From Onchocerca volvulus (taxonomy: Eukaryota; Nematoda; Chromadorea; Rhabditida; Onchocercidae): a stretch of 64,000 bases of DNA. The DNA is taken from contig HG738138.1 of the NCBI GenBank assembly GCA_000499405.2, positions 3,026,368-3,090,367 of the forward strand. Reading direction: 5' to 3'. Every line of letters starts with the position of its first letter. The first letter of the stretch is position 1. The notes below the pieces were generated by a model. That model was not told the DNA's origin, did not search any database, and saw only the letters and a program-made list of their open reading frames with translations. A program made the translations under genes and the position numbers. This document shows, piece by piece, positions 1 through 13,100 of this stretch.

Positions 1-117
1 TCTACTTTTTGTTTTGTTAAATTTTTTTCTTGCCTAACATTTCAGTGCTTTAAAAATTCAGGACAAAATCCGAAAATTTTGTCTAGGAGAAATTATAAAT
101 AAACATCAAATTTTTAG

Positions 118-642
118 ATTGCCGAACAAATGTCAATAATTTGTGAATCAAATTGGATTGACACTTTCTGGTTGACAAAGGTGTTCGATGAATTATTGTC
201 TCATATCTTTACTCAGAATGTTCTTACAGAAGTCAGTTATTTTTATTTTCATACGGTTTCTGCTCAAATTTCATAAGTCGCTTCTCTTGGTTATGTCTAT
301 TTTTCTGCATTTTTGGTTAATCACATTATTTTGAGTTTGCTTCACCTTTATTTTTGGATGAACATTTGCCATTCCACCAAAGGTATCAATCGGTTATCTT
401 CAGCATTCAATCATTAATTAAGCTTGTTCATTTTTTACTATAAAAATTAAGTGATTTGGATAATCAATATTAATAATTTAAAAAATTGCATTATTTAGGT
501 CGTTGATAATTTAAAAAATCAGCTTATCAAGGCTTATGCAGAAATGAACGATTTTGATAAATTTATTTGGGAAAATATGCCAATGAATTTTTGGATACGA
601 TGTGGTGGAGCAGTTGTTTTTGATCATGAACCGTTGTTAAAG

Positions 643-676
<34 letters not shown>

Positions 677-1385
677 ATATGTTTTTGATGGCCAGTATAT
701 GATGAAATGATTGTACAGTTATATTAAGTTATATTAATGGTGAATTTTTCAGTTTGTGGGATAAAGTATGCAGTTCTGCTGATTGTGGCATAATCAAGTT
801 ATTATCAACTGTAATCTACAATTATCTTATTGAACTGAAACCATATTTAGCAAGATTGCAGGTGATGATATCATTTGTTCGAAATTCAGTGAATTCATGA
901 TATCAACTTACTTGACGAGATTTATATGAATTTTCTGTAATGCCAGCTTCTCCGCTGAATATTCTGGTCGTTATTTTAGATAAAAAAAAAACAAATTTTC
1001 TATCTTGGACTTTTGATTTTGGTAAGAAATGAAACAACTGCGTCTCGGATCATATTATTCTTTATCAGACGGTAGTAGCCGGCATTAATAATGGATTCAC
1101 TATTTTAATAACAAAAAGAATTTTGATTTTAAGCAAGTATAGATGACAGAATCTTGTTAATTATTCATTTTGGTTTTTAAGTTCAACCAATCTTTTTTTA
1201 AAAAGGACGATTTCAAAAAAGAAATTCTAAATTTCTTTAATGATATTCGTGCTTCATTTCAGATCAATGATTTTGCGCTAGGCAAAGGGATTTTGTCCAT
1301 CAAAACTCAAAATGCTATCATAAAAAGTTCCATTGATAGTATACTTCAGTCAGGAAAATTTTGTTCCAAAAAATATGAAATATGA
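118..1385 (+). CDS. TBC-domain protein, TBC1D7-like, C-terminal exons
   Basis: This is the 3' part of a gene whose N-terminal exons lie before the window. Four exons join with matching phase: 118-180, 499-641, 753-861 and 1182-1385, ending in TGA. The joined piece reads WLTKVVDNLKNQL, then FWIRCGG and LWDKVCSSADCGIIKLL, and ends in a helical tail. This order and spacing match the last part of the Rab-GAP TBC domain of vertebrate TBC1D7 (its CYWITRRFVNQL and VWDKVVSGSCKILVF segments) and its short C-terminal helix. TBC1D7 is the third subunit of the TSC1-TSC2 complex, a brake on Rheb/mTORC1, and TBC proteins in general regulate Rab GTPases. The catalytic Arg and Gln fingers, if any, would lie upstream and cannot be judged. 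Another small TBC protein is possible. The exon calls are more certain than the subfamily. Confidence 0.7.
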
Positions 1386-4020
1386 TAAAACCATTGTAAT
1401 TATTCCTTTTTATTTCCTTACTTGCTTTTCTTTTCCTTTAATTGTTACATTATTTTATGAATTCTATGATGACTTTTTCGTGTCACGAAGAATTCTTCCA
1501 GTGATTTTCGGATTTTATTTTGGCATAAAATAAAACAGCTTTTATTTAACGAGTAATCATCATCATTTTTGGAAATAATGTTAAAATTTCCGAATTCTGT
1601 TACCATTATATAGTCTCCGCTGATATTCAGAAACCAAGAAATACAAATTTACTGGTGGGTAAAATTATTTTAATTTACTGAAATCTTAATCAATCCACTC
1701 GAAAAACTAAATTTCTACAATTTTTTTGGGAATTACTATGTATGTCACGAAATAAAACAAATATCGCTAAGCATTCAGTATTGCTTTGTGCAACCTTAAC
1801 TCATAATTTTCTTTAGCTGAAATGCAACGAGTTTAAATCTTTTTGGAGCTAGTTATTTACCTTCCAGATGTAAGAAGCGACATTTGTAAAATTTAATAGC
1901 TCTCATTCTTTTCCTATTTTTATAATTTGGAGTGAATAAATTAAGCAAATCGTGGCTTGTTATTATCGATGTTATCTATATTACGTTTTTTCATAATTTA
2001 CTTTAAAATTCTATTCAGACTATTTTTATTCAGATATCTGTCGAAATTTTATGAAGAAAAATTAGAGCTTTATCAAAAATATGATGATATCATCAGCAGA
2101 ATACTTCTTCCACATTAGAAGAGTGCTTTCGATGTCAAAATTCACAGTTTATATTTACCCAAGTTTAATTCTGCTCACATCCTTGTTAAGTCTCTTTACA
2201 CGTATACATCGCATGATTCTTCATCTGAATTTGACCACTGTAACATATGATCAGGTATTCTTGGCTAATAATATCTCGAGAAACATCCTGCCTATTCTTG
2301 GCTCATTAAACCTTCGTACTTAACAATGAATCATTTTTTTACTGTCATAAGCTTTATGTACCAATCAATTTTCTGAAGCTATGTATGCAATATGAGAAAA
2401 TGAGGAAAAAGCTTATGCTAGTCTATGTTCTATCCTTATTTTATGATTCAGGAAACCTGCAAGTTTATCAACGGAGCAGCATAAATAATCAGTGCTCCAT
2501 AAAGTTTAAATTCTTACTTTTGACACTTCCGAAGATTTCTGTCGTTACTTGAAAAGATAATTTTTCATTCATGATTACTGAAATAAACTCCAAATCGATA
2601 ATATTTTTGATTTTATAACTATATCTTTGTCATTCAAAGCTACATGTAGTTCGGTTTTTACGGTCAATACAAGGTAAAATTAAGTATCTTTATTGGTTCA
2701 GTTAAATATTCAACCCATACTACTTACTCATTTTTATCATGTAACTTTATTGTGCAGAATCAATACCGTAATTGGGTCTTTTCAACTACTCAATAAACAA
2801 AATTCCGAATGAACGATCATGCAAACCTTCGGTGTCAATGCCTATTTCTAATACGAAGAAATTTCACACATTTGTTTCTCAAATATTTTCAACAATAAGT
2901 TTGCTAACAAAATCATCATTATAAAAAGCTTTTACTAATAAAATTGTCAAAAAAACCAAAACAGTGCTACCATAAATATTTTTTTCAAAGAATCAAAATA
3001 TTGTACTGTAAAAATATTTCCCATATGACTCATGAATCACAATGAATATAAATAAGTGTTACATCATCTTACATATTCTCATCCATGCGATTATCAAGCT
3101 TTATTCCCGATAATAGTAAATACCGGGAACTAATTCACATGTTTTTGGTATTGAAATGTACAATGATGGGTGAATGGTGAAGAAACGCCCATTGCAGAAA
3201 GGATTGCAATCGGTTGGAGGAAAAGGAATTCGAAAGAATTTTGAATCAGAACTGATTTGGGTAACTTGACAGGGCGGTATTCCTTCATTTCTGATCTAAC
3301 ATACCTCCATCATCAACCAATCGCTTAGAAAATATTCCTACTATTCTTCCAACACAGTTTTCCGACTATCAATAATGAAGAAGAAAATTCTATATTCCAA
3401 CTATCGAGCGATATTCTTATCAACTCTCATCAACCAATTTAACATCGCTAAATTTTCCATCAAATGTATCATTCTTTGAATAATTACTACCTATAACTGT
3501 TATTCAAGGAAAATATTTTTTTCATAACTAAGATCATCATTATTGCAAGCGCTTCAGAGCAACTTTTTCAGCTTTGTCAGATGCCCGATCTATCCGTACG
3601 GCAGAAATTGAACTGCCATTTTAATAGAAAAATTCATTTCCCAAGTAAGTTAGCTTCTTATTATAAGTAACTTTAATTGTTGCAATAAAGAGGCAGAATA
3701 GATTTATCCGGATTTTTGTGGGTTTTTCTACTGACTTTATTGCAGTATTCTAGAAGCACTTCGCTTCTAGACGACATCTTAATTTCTAATTTTTATGGAA
3801 TCATTTTTCCATATTGACTTTTTCAACGGGTTATTTTCCAAGAGAGCTTCCTATACTGTTTAGGAATTGCTTATTGTCGAGATTTATTGAAAAAACTTAC
3901 GCTTAGAATGAAGTCAACACTTGAAATTTCTTAGCAAATAATAGATTCCCATAATTGCGAATTTTAGTTTTCACTTTCAGGAAAGTATGGATTTGCTATT
4001 TTTTGAAGTAAAATACTTAA

Positions 4021-4834
4021 GTTAAATAAACAACTGACATAATCGGTGACTAGATCGCTATGAATTAAACTGTCGTCAACATGTCATCTTTCCACTCTTT
4101 GCTCCTTTCATAATTTAATCAATTATTACACTTGTCTTCATTGGAGGGATCTCGCAGTCTTCAGATCTTTTCGGATAATTTTCCCCTCAAAAATGTGTCA
4201 AATTCAATTGGTCCAAGCAATGTTAGGCGATTCTTATCAAAAATCAAGCTATTCTGTAATCTTTATGCAATGTGATCTACATCTTGCAAGTTATACATAC
4301 TCCTATTTATGGCAATGAAATGGTTATTTCTTATCGTCTTTAGATTCCGCGAGAAGAGAGTCTCCTATAGATCTCGGTCCCCGGTGGAAATGATGGAAAA
4401 ATCGATGAACGAGATTCAGTTTATTGACTGATCTCATATCTTGCTTGCAAAAAGAAAATTGTTCTTTTTTATTCCACCAATTGATTTCACGTTAAGGAAT
4501 GCAGTATTTCTAAAGTCGGTCAAGCCCATTCTCAATTTCTAATCACTGCACTTTTAGACTGATGTTAATCCTTCAATTAGTCGAGACAAAATTCGATTGC
4601 AAGCTGATTGTTGGTCCTTTTTAGATCGCTCTAATCGAAGTGACCACAAAGCATTGTTAGTCCTAACTTCAAACATATTTTAATCATAAGAATTCGTTTA
4701 TCCTATGTCGATGATAGTCTGATACAGGAAAAATGACCCGTTCCTGCATCGCTTGAGATTCGTACTCCTTTATAGCTCGATCATACTTATCCCAATATAA
4801 GTTGTGAATATGAAGAGTTTCGATTGCAGCCATC
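4021..4834 (-). pseudogene. Degenerate BEL/Pao-like reverse transcriptase relic
   Basis: On the minus strand, 4834-4720 reads openly as a segment containing LYWDKYDRAIKEYESQAM. This resembles the conserved stretch just before the reverse transcriptase of BEL/Pao retrotransposons (a YxxAIxEYE-type helix followed by a short acidic linker). About 650 bases further along the same strand, at 4083-4021, another frame reads HVDDSLIHSD, which looks like the YVDD box of the polymerase palm. Between them, near 4440-4370, a frame contains HRGP, where BEL/Pao elements usually have SLNxxLxxGP. The order and spacing fit one element. The reading frame is broken by many stops and shifts, so it encodes nothing now. 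I could not find long terminal repeats. These are three short motifs found by eye, so the family name is tentative. Confidence 0.42.
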
Positions 4835-7800
4835 TACTGCCGCCAGAATCAACAGCATCAAATATCTTTTTCAGAATCATCATCAACACTAAATAACAGC
4901 TAAATTTACTCACAAACTTAAATTGTTTTCTTGGCTTCAACTTGAACCCTCTTTGACCACGCCTTTACGATGATTATGCAGGTATATTGGCTAATCGTTA
5001 CTTCCTGCTTCTTGTTAATTCCTTCTCGAAATCTTCTGAAATCTTTATCAAGAAATAGAGAGACCAAACACTAACAATCTTTCATCTTCTTAACGAAATT
5101 TTTATCTATTTTGGGATGCCGAAGATTCAATTCTCATTCTTGATGATAGCATGCAATTCATTCTATGAACTGCAGCCTTTTCAACGATATCAAACATTTC
5201 GAATCATCGCTACCTTTCCATCCATTCTAACGGTTAATTCATATGTATTCCCAAATACTTTTGTCCAAAAAAAATACAGGAAGGGTTGCCAAGAACTTTC
5301 AGATTTTTGTGAACGATTCCAACAATCAGAAGACAATATCACTTGAGTGCTTCTTTATCATCCATTTATCACTAATTTCAGTCTGTTTCATCTTCAGTTA
5401 ATAGAAAATGGAATGATGCACTTCATAACTATCATAAAGGACGATTTCAACGATGCTAGTGCAATCAACTCGTTACATCGGGAAATGTCAGAATGATGTT
5501 GGCAAATCCAAATCCTTTGATTCTGTGGTGATTGTTTCATTTGATTTTAGAATGAAATCAAAGGAGATTTGATAATCAGTTGAATTCTCCTTAATTCCTA
5601 GCTTTGTACCGCGGTATTCCTTTCTTTTCTGTTTGCAGGAATTATGGCCAAGCAAGTAGCAGTGTTATAATCAGCAATATATCATCATCATACAACAGTA
5701 TTTTCCAAGTTTGTTTCAAGTGATGACTTCCAAAAATAACATCGAAATCCTAAACAATTGTGGCATAATTTCAATCAGTTACTAATTCAACAACTCGTAT
5801 GTTTTACTTTTTTTTTTTCCTTTTTTTTTTTTTTTTTTTTTTAAATTTGTCATGATTTGTTTTTCGTCAATAGGAAAATATTCCGCTCTCTTCATTTGAT
5901 AGTACAGAAAAGGTCACATCAATATTTAGTACTCTATGGTATATTTTCCGATGTATTTAGAAGTTCATAGATTTACGTGTTACTTACCTGGGTTATATAA
6001 TTTTTATCTGTCTGATCGTCTTATTTCTACGCATAGACGAATGTACACATGCTCTTACATTCTTTTTCGATCTCATATTAACCTCTGAACCAAACGTTAT
6101 TATTTTGAAATTTTGAATACTAATCGATTATTATTGATTATTAATACTAATCGTGAAATTTATTAGAAATTTTGATTCAAATCTAATTCTTTTATTTCTT
6201 TCTAAAATGAGTCTTTGATCGATGAGTTTTATCCGAATTGATAGTTTCTTATGATAATAGTTCAGGGTTTGTTAATTTAGTTCTTAAATGATTGAGAAGA
6301 TAAATATATTTTCGTTTGATTTTGTTACTCTTACAATAAGAGCTAAATTTGCTTGTAATCTATTTCATATACATTCTGCAACAATCAAGTATCTAACTCT
6401 TGAGTTCCAAAATAAATTCAATTTTTCGAGTGCTAGAGCTTACCTGAATCAGGGATGGTATTTGGTATTTATTGGGAATTCTGTTATTCTCTCTCTCTCT
6501 CTACTTAAATAAATAAACTAAAAATCTTTCTTGTCTCCTAAATTCTGCTAATTTTCCTTAAATCAAAAATATATCTTTTAAGATCACCTAGATTTTTCCA
6601 TTCATTTCCAACAATTAGAAATATTTTACACGCAAAAATACTTACGCAAAATCTAAATATCTCGAAAATTTTCTAATATTTCGGAATAAAATTTAAATAT
6701 CTGTTAGCGCAATATTTATTTCCAAATGCAAACGAACTTTTCTTTTGTAATATGACCGAATACTTCGTCTTCCCAACATTTATCCCAAAATTATTAATGT
6801 AAGTTCATTCTGTATTAAAAAATTGTTTTCAAATCATACTTTAAATATTACAAGATTCATTTTGTTCATTAGTTATTCTTTTGTTATATACCATAGATAT
6901 CCCTTCAATTTCTTCATGTTTGTGTGCATACAGTAACGGGGGGAATCTTTATCATATCTAAAATGTACACAGTAGCAAATACTGTGGTGTGAAATTAGAA
7001 AATTACGGTTGACGCTTCACGTGACATCATTGGTGATTGAATAAGAGTCAGCATTTTTTAAATATTTTATGCAAATGTTTGAAAAAATTCATCAATGCTT
7101 CGAATGATTGACAAATGATTTCCATTCAGTAATCTTTCATATTTCCGCCTGCTATGTGTGCTTTTACACGAATATTTTGATTCATTATTTAAATAAAATG
7201 ATCGAATCAATATAACAATATTACGTTATACATTCAAGAACATTCTGCTATGTATTAGCTAAACATCTATTTTATAGCACTGATATACATATCTGTTGTA
7301 TCATTAATTATAATTAATGTTATTAGGAGGAAACTCTTGAGTTTTAAAATTGGAAATTGATTTTAAAACTTAAAAGAATCTTGAAATCTTAAAGATTTGA
7401 AACCTTAAAAAGACTTGAAAAACTTATTTAGACTTCAAATTTTTTGAAAAAAATTCTGATATAGCAAGATTCAGAAAAATATTGCGATCTAACAGCCTTA
7501 TTTTATACTTAATAAAATATGGTAGAAAACATATTTCGAAAATTGCAGTAGTATCAGAAAATTATTGCAACAGAAGAAGAAAGAAATTAAGGTCATGAGG
7601 AAAAGATACTTTTTTTGACAAATATTATTTCTAATCTATTATGACAAGAAAGAAGTAAGTTTCGCCCAATAAGGATCTTGTAAAAAGATGTAAAAGTTTC
7701 GAAATTTAAATTTTTAAACTCGATTTTTCTTTTCGTAGAACAGATTAAAGGATTTGTTTGATGAAAGTGAATAAAGATTGACTGATAAAATCGTAAAAGG

Positions 7801-7879
7801 ATAGAGATTCTTTAATGTTGCCAACTGTCAATTTAATGTGGCATTATATTTGCTGTTTAAATGTATAATTCAGTAGCGG

Positions 7880-7985
7880 ATTCATGGAATCATCATTAGT
7901 CGTTATCATCATCACTATTATTATCATCATTATCATCATTTTAATATCATTGATCATTATCATCATCATAATATCATTGCTACAG
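7880..7985. repeat. Imperfect (ATC)n trinucleotide microsatellite
   Basis: A run of TCA/ATC triplets interrupted by ATT and AAT units. It makes the minus-strand frame at 7844-8107 look like a Met/Ile-rich protein, but that frame is only the repeat read as codons. Confidence 0.8.
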
Positions 7986-9690
7986 ATATTATAATCTCTG
8001 ACATTTTCATCACTATTGTAACATACCCGATAATCATCTAACCAAAGGAAAGACAGATGATAGGAATGTGCTACATTTGTTAGTCTAAAATATTGCTCTC
8101 TGCTCACCCGTTATCAATCTTTGGTCACAATTTGCTACTTTTATCATTCAGTAATGATCTTTTCGATCTTTGTTACCATTGATATTATCGGTTTCTCTTT
8201 AGATTTACCAACTTTTTTCTCTTTCATTTTAAATGAATGGCGATTTTGGATCAATTCTATTGCTGACATTCAATGAATTGCACCATCATTACAGCAACAG
8301 TTTAATGTTATCATTGTAAAAATTTCCAAATAATTTGAAACTTTTAAATTTTGGAACAAAATTTGAAATTAAAATTGATATTGAAGTTTAATTTGAATTA
8401 AAATATGTTTCATTATATCAAATTGATATTTTCTTCTTTCATATCTCTCTATCTTAAATCCAAAATTGATTTGTTGACATTTTTGGATGTAACATTTACT
8501 ATATGCCCTAGTATTTACGTTTAAATTAAATCATATTAAAATGATATCTTTATTTATGCATGATTATTTTTAGCCATGTTGAATTTTGAATGGAATTTAT
8601 TCAATAATTTTGATAAACACTCGAAAATCTTACACACTAATGCAAATAGCGAATTCTATCGATCATCTTTAACTTTATTGCCTTAAAAATTTTTGCAGTA
8701 TTGTTCTTGAATGATAAATGGAAATGTTTATAATTTTGTTTCCAAATTTTTTCTTTTCTTATTTTCTTTCATCCTTCCTTTTCTCGTAATCTTTTCTCTT
8801 GCAAATAAAAGATTTTTGCTATAAAAAAAAGCAAATTGTCAAATATTCATTACTTTTTGTCTTTCTTCGACCTTTCATGCAAATATTTGCATCGTTGTCA
8901 TTTTATCGCTCTTTCGTTCTTTAGTTCGCTTTTTTTTTTTTTTTCATTTATTTTTAAAATAATTTCGTTAATGCTATTGATTCCACTGTAATGTTACTTT
9001 TCTCAATTTCTACCAGAAGAAGAAAAAAAGAAAAAACGAAAAACTAGTGAATGAAATCCAGTATTAACTCCAAAAGTTTCTTAAATTTTTAAATTCAACA
9101 TGAATTAAAAGTATTCAATATTTGGATTTTGTGATCAGATTATATAATACGACTTTTTCCTAAAGTCATATTTTTGCAAGTGGCATTTTAGAAAAAAAGA
9201 TGGAAATGGGAAAAAGAAACGAAATGTATTATTTCTTAGAAGCAACCAAAACTAGTTCAAAATTACTAAAAAAAAAGAAAAAAAAAGACTCTTTAATTTT
9301 AAGCTTTTGATTGATTCTTTGTATGTTTAATTTTATGTAGTCATAACGGAACAAGGAAAAAGGTGATTTTTTTCTCGCTGCACCATTTTAATTTATGATC
9401 TGCAAACTAATGCTGATTTATGGTCTGCAAAACAAATCCATATAAATTGGTCATAAAATGCTACCAATATAAACCATCATGCTTTTTAGAACTATGAGAA
9501 ATAAAAAATGGCAAACATTTTGGGAGTGTACGACATGGTGACATTGTATAGTTGGGTGACATCTGTTCCAGTGTTTCTGTTTCACTTAGTGGAGAAGAAG
9601 GGAAAAGGTTTTCCGAACTGTAAATAGTACTTTGTCCTTGTGATGATATTGATAATAGGTAAATTCCTTCATTTCATCCATCGTTTTCTT

Positions 9691-9721
<31 letters not shown>

Positions 9722-10133
9722 GAAAAATTTTGAGCAGTTTCAATTTTGCAGTAAATCTCCATTGTGTAATTTCCAAATAATTTTTTATCAACTCCTTTTT
9801 CTGTCGAAAATATCTCAAGGAAAATTTGTTCAGATCAAGTCCAAATTTTTAAATTCAATTGCTGCATTTGAGAATTTTCGATTCATCTCGTAATTTCTTT
9901 TACAGTTTTACCTGAACTCTGAAAATAATTCAATAGACTTATTCAAAAATTTAAAATTGGTATGAAATTAACATCATTTATAGAAGTGATTCGCTGTTTC
10001 ATGGAGCAATGCTTTCTTGAAGGAGAAGTAGTAAAAAGTTAGATTTTAATGTATGATGCTTCTTTATCTTTGGTTTATGTTCGAATATTTAGTACGTTTA
10101 ATTTCTGATTAATTCTATGATAATATTCTTAAT

Positions 10134-10145
10134 GATGTATTTTAG
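10134..10145 (+). promoter_or_regulatory. Probable trans-splice acceptor of the SLC3 gene
   Basis: GATGTATTTTAG is a nematode-type acceptor 12 bases upstream of the start ATG at 10158, with no matching donor or coding exon before it. This is what a spliced-leader addition site looks like. A cis-spliced 5' untranslated exon is the alternative. Confidence 0.5.
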
Positions 10146-10157
10146 TGTCAAAAAGGT

Positions 10158-13100
10158 ATGAGCGCGGATGATTCAAGTATGCCTCTATCTGAGGATACCA
10201 AAACACCACAAGTTTACAAATTAGAAATCAAAGAAGCGAATTATAATGTGGTACAGTTATTTTTTTTTTCCCCAAAATTTGTTATATTTTCATATTTGCA
10301 TTCGTATTTTCTGATTTATCCATTTCAATTTCTCGTTTACAAACTTACCGATCAACTGAAGTTTCTAAGATACGGACATGAAATCTGAATAAATTTATGT
10401 TGATAATGTTTGACCTGATAGAAGTCTTCAAGCAAACGGAAATACTGTATTTCATTTGATCATATTCCAAAAAACAAATTATTGATATCCAAGTAATGCT
10501 GATAAAGAATTCTAGAATAGCTTCATGCTGATAAAATGAACTTAGATTAATAGAAAATTTTAAAATAGTCCACATCATGCTTAAATTCCAGTTTCTTTAC
10601 AGTGATAACTAAGAAATTCTGATTAGTCGAAATCGTTCTATTAATTCATTACTGATAAGAAAATTAGCAAATTATTTTCACGAAATGAATCATTTATACG
10701 TCATACTAAGCTTATGTACTTATCAAGATCTTCTTATAGAACAAAAATGAAATGAACATATCTATACCGGTAAATTCGATCGGGCTTACAAAAGAAGAAC
10801 TGGATAGTTTTTCTAATGACCCATTCTGGAAAGTATTTAGGTAAATTTTGAATTTAAATTAAAAACAAAAAAGAAAAAAAAGGCAGAGTTTAAACATGGA
10901 TTATAAATATAGCTAGAAATTAGTATTAATTTTGATCGAAACTCATTTAAATCCAAATTTTAGACATTTTTTTCTTCTAAAAAAACAATCGTTACAGATC
11001 CGTAATGTTTGTGCTTTTTTGGGTGGCATGGGGTTTGATGTTTATAGCTGCCATACTACTTATTGTATTAAGTCCAAATTGTGCAGTTGAAAAAGAACCC
11101 GAATGGTGGCGTAAACATGTTAGCTATCAGGTAATCATATCCTTTTCAAATTTTGATCTTTGTCAATTAAATACACATCCATGAAGTTAAGAAAGTCCCT
11201 TTGGTTCAGAAAAATGTCAATTATACATTTCAGGAATACTGAAATGTCCACAATTCTGCAATCAAGGTTCCACTTCCAGAATTTTGCAGGATTTTCCCTC
11301 TCCTCCCCCCCCCCCCCCCCCCCCACATTTTCTCTTTTCCCAACACTCTACGATTATTTGTTCGTCAATAAAAAAAAAAAAAAAAAAAATTTTATAAATA
11401 AATTGAAGTAAAAAGGAAAATGTATCATTAGAATATTTCGTATTCTTTTAAACAATTTTTTTTCTTTTTTTTTTTTGTGTATTATTAGTAATGTATGGAA
11501 TGGAATATAATTTCAGATATTCACACCTTCTTTCTATGATTCCAATAATGATGGAATTGGTGATTTTAACGGAATTCGAGAAAAACTTAATGATTTAAGG
11601 AAAAATGGAATAAAAACAATTTGGGTAACGCCTATAATAACTGTTCAAAAGGTTAGTATTCTAAAAAGTTCGATTTGATAAAGCAGGTTATGCATAAAGC
11701 TTGGGAAGATGCTATTAAAATGTTTTCAAACTTCAAAATTGATTGATTTTGGAAATTAATTCAATTTAGGATGATTTCATTCCTCACGATGTGGTTGATT
11801 TGACAAGTGTTGATGAACGTTTCGGTACAATGAATGATTTAAAAATGTTGATAGATGAAGCACATGATCTACAGATGCATTTTACCATGGATTTACCTGT
11901 ATCAACAACATCCGCATCACATAAATGGTTTAAAATTCCCGATCTTTCTTAATTCAATGATATTTATTGATAGTATTTGTATTCTGAAAACCAAACACAT
12001 ACAATTTTAGGTTCAAATCAGCAAAAACCGGTAGCGATTATGTCGATTATTACATCTGGAAAAAGGCATCAGATGTAAAAAATGATCCAAATTATGTTGG
12101 TGAAGAAGGCAAAGAGAATGCTTATCTGGCTTATGAAGGAAAAGATCCAATATTAAACTGGGGTAATCCTGCCGTACGACAGAGTATCTTCGAAATCGCA
12201 AAAAATTTCCTAGACATGGGAATTGATGGTTTCCATATAGGACGTATTGGTCAATTAATCAAATCAGAGGTGACATTAAATTTCAATATCATGGAAACAA
12301 ACCATAGTTTTTAAATATCTAAAAAAAATTTTATAAAGCAAATTTACATTATTAAATTAGTTTATTTGAAATTACAATTTATTTGTGCTCATTTTAAGAA
12401 ATTTGATACCTAACAACCTTTACCTTAACATCATTTCTTTCAATAAAGGATAACATGATTTGAAGTACTAGCACTTATTTCATATTTCAATTCACTATAA
12501 TTTGTACATTCCAAATAAAGCCCTGAAAAATGCTTTTTTTGCTTTTTATGCCCCTATGACTATGAATAAGACAACTGGAAGGAATAAAATGAAATTCTTA
12601 TTTCGCTTATTTTTACATAAATGTAAAAATTAAGGGAGATGTTGCACAATCGATGCTCAATGATTTCATCGGAAGCCTACGAGATTACATAAGCAATAAT
12701 GAAACACTGAATAATCGAGAAATTATTGTATTTTCATCTTTGAATGATTTGACCGAGCCATATGAATTGAATACTCCCAAATACGGTTTACCGAATCTCA
12801 CATATGTCATTGATAATTCGATCACCGGATTAAATAATGTTAGTTTCTAATCAAAATTATCAATTTTTCAGAAGGAAAAAAAGTTGAGATTTAACTTACA
12901 CTTTCTTTGGTATTCTTTTGGATAATAAAAAAGCGAAGTATTTATATTAAATTTTCAAACTTCCTCAACTATTCTTTCTTCAGGGAACATGTTCACAGGG
13001 AGTAGCACAATGTTTACACTCAGCACTTCTTGCATCATTCGAACGATTCAATATTACGCAATTACCATACGCATGGCAGTTCACGGATTATCACGTTTCT

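Larger units (their letters stand above)
1386..10157. other. Gene-poor intergenic stretch with a retroelement relic
   Basis: No intact gene is recognisable over 8.8 kb. Open frames of 74-87 codons at 2081, 5116, 6288 and 7844 (minus) show no family motifs and no convincing splice partners. The interval contains long T tracts (5817-5842, 9700-9720), an ATC-rich microsatellite near 7.9 kb, and broken retroelement coding traces on the minus strand at about 4.0-4.9 kb. The promoter of the downstream SLC3 gene should lie in its last part. A non-coding RNA cannot be excluded by eye. Confidence 0.6.

Noticed and set aside
7844..8107. Minus-strand frame of 87 codons rich in Met and Ile
   Set aside because: It is the ATC microsatellite read as codons.
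11135..11411. Overlapping frames with poly-Gly and poly-Pro runs
   Set aside because: Both come from the C20 tract inside an SLC3 intron.
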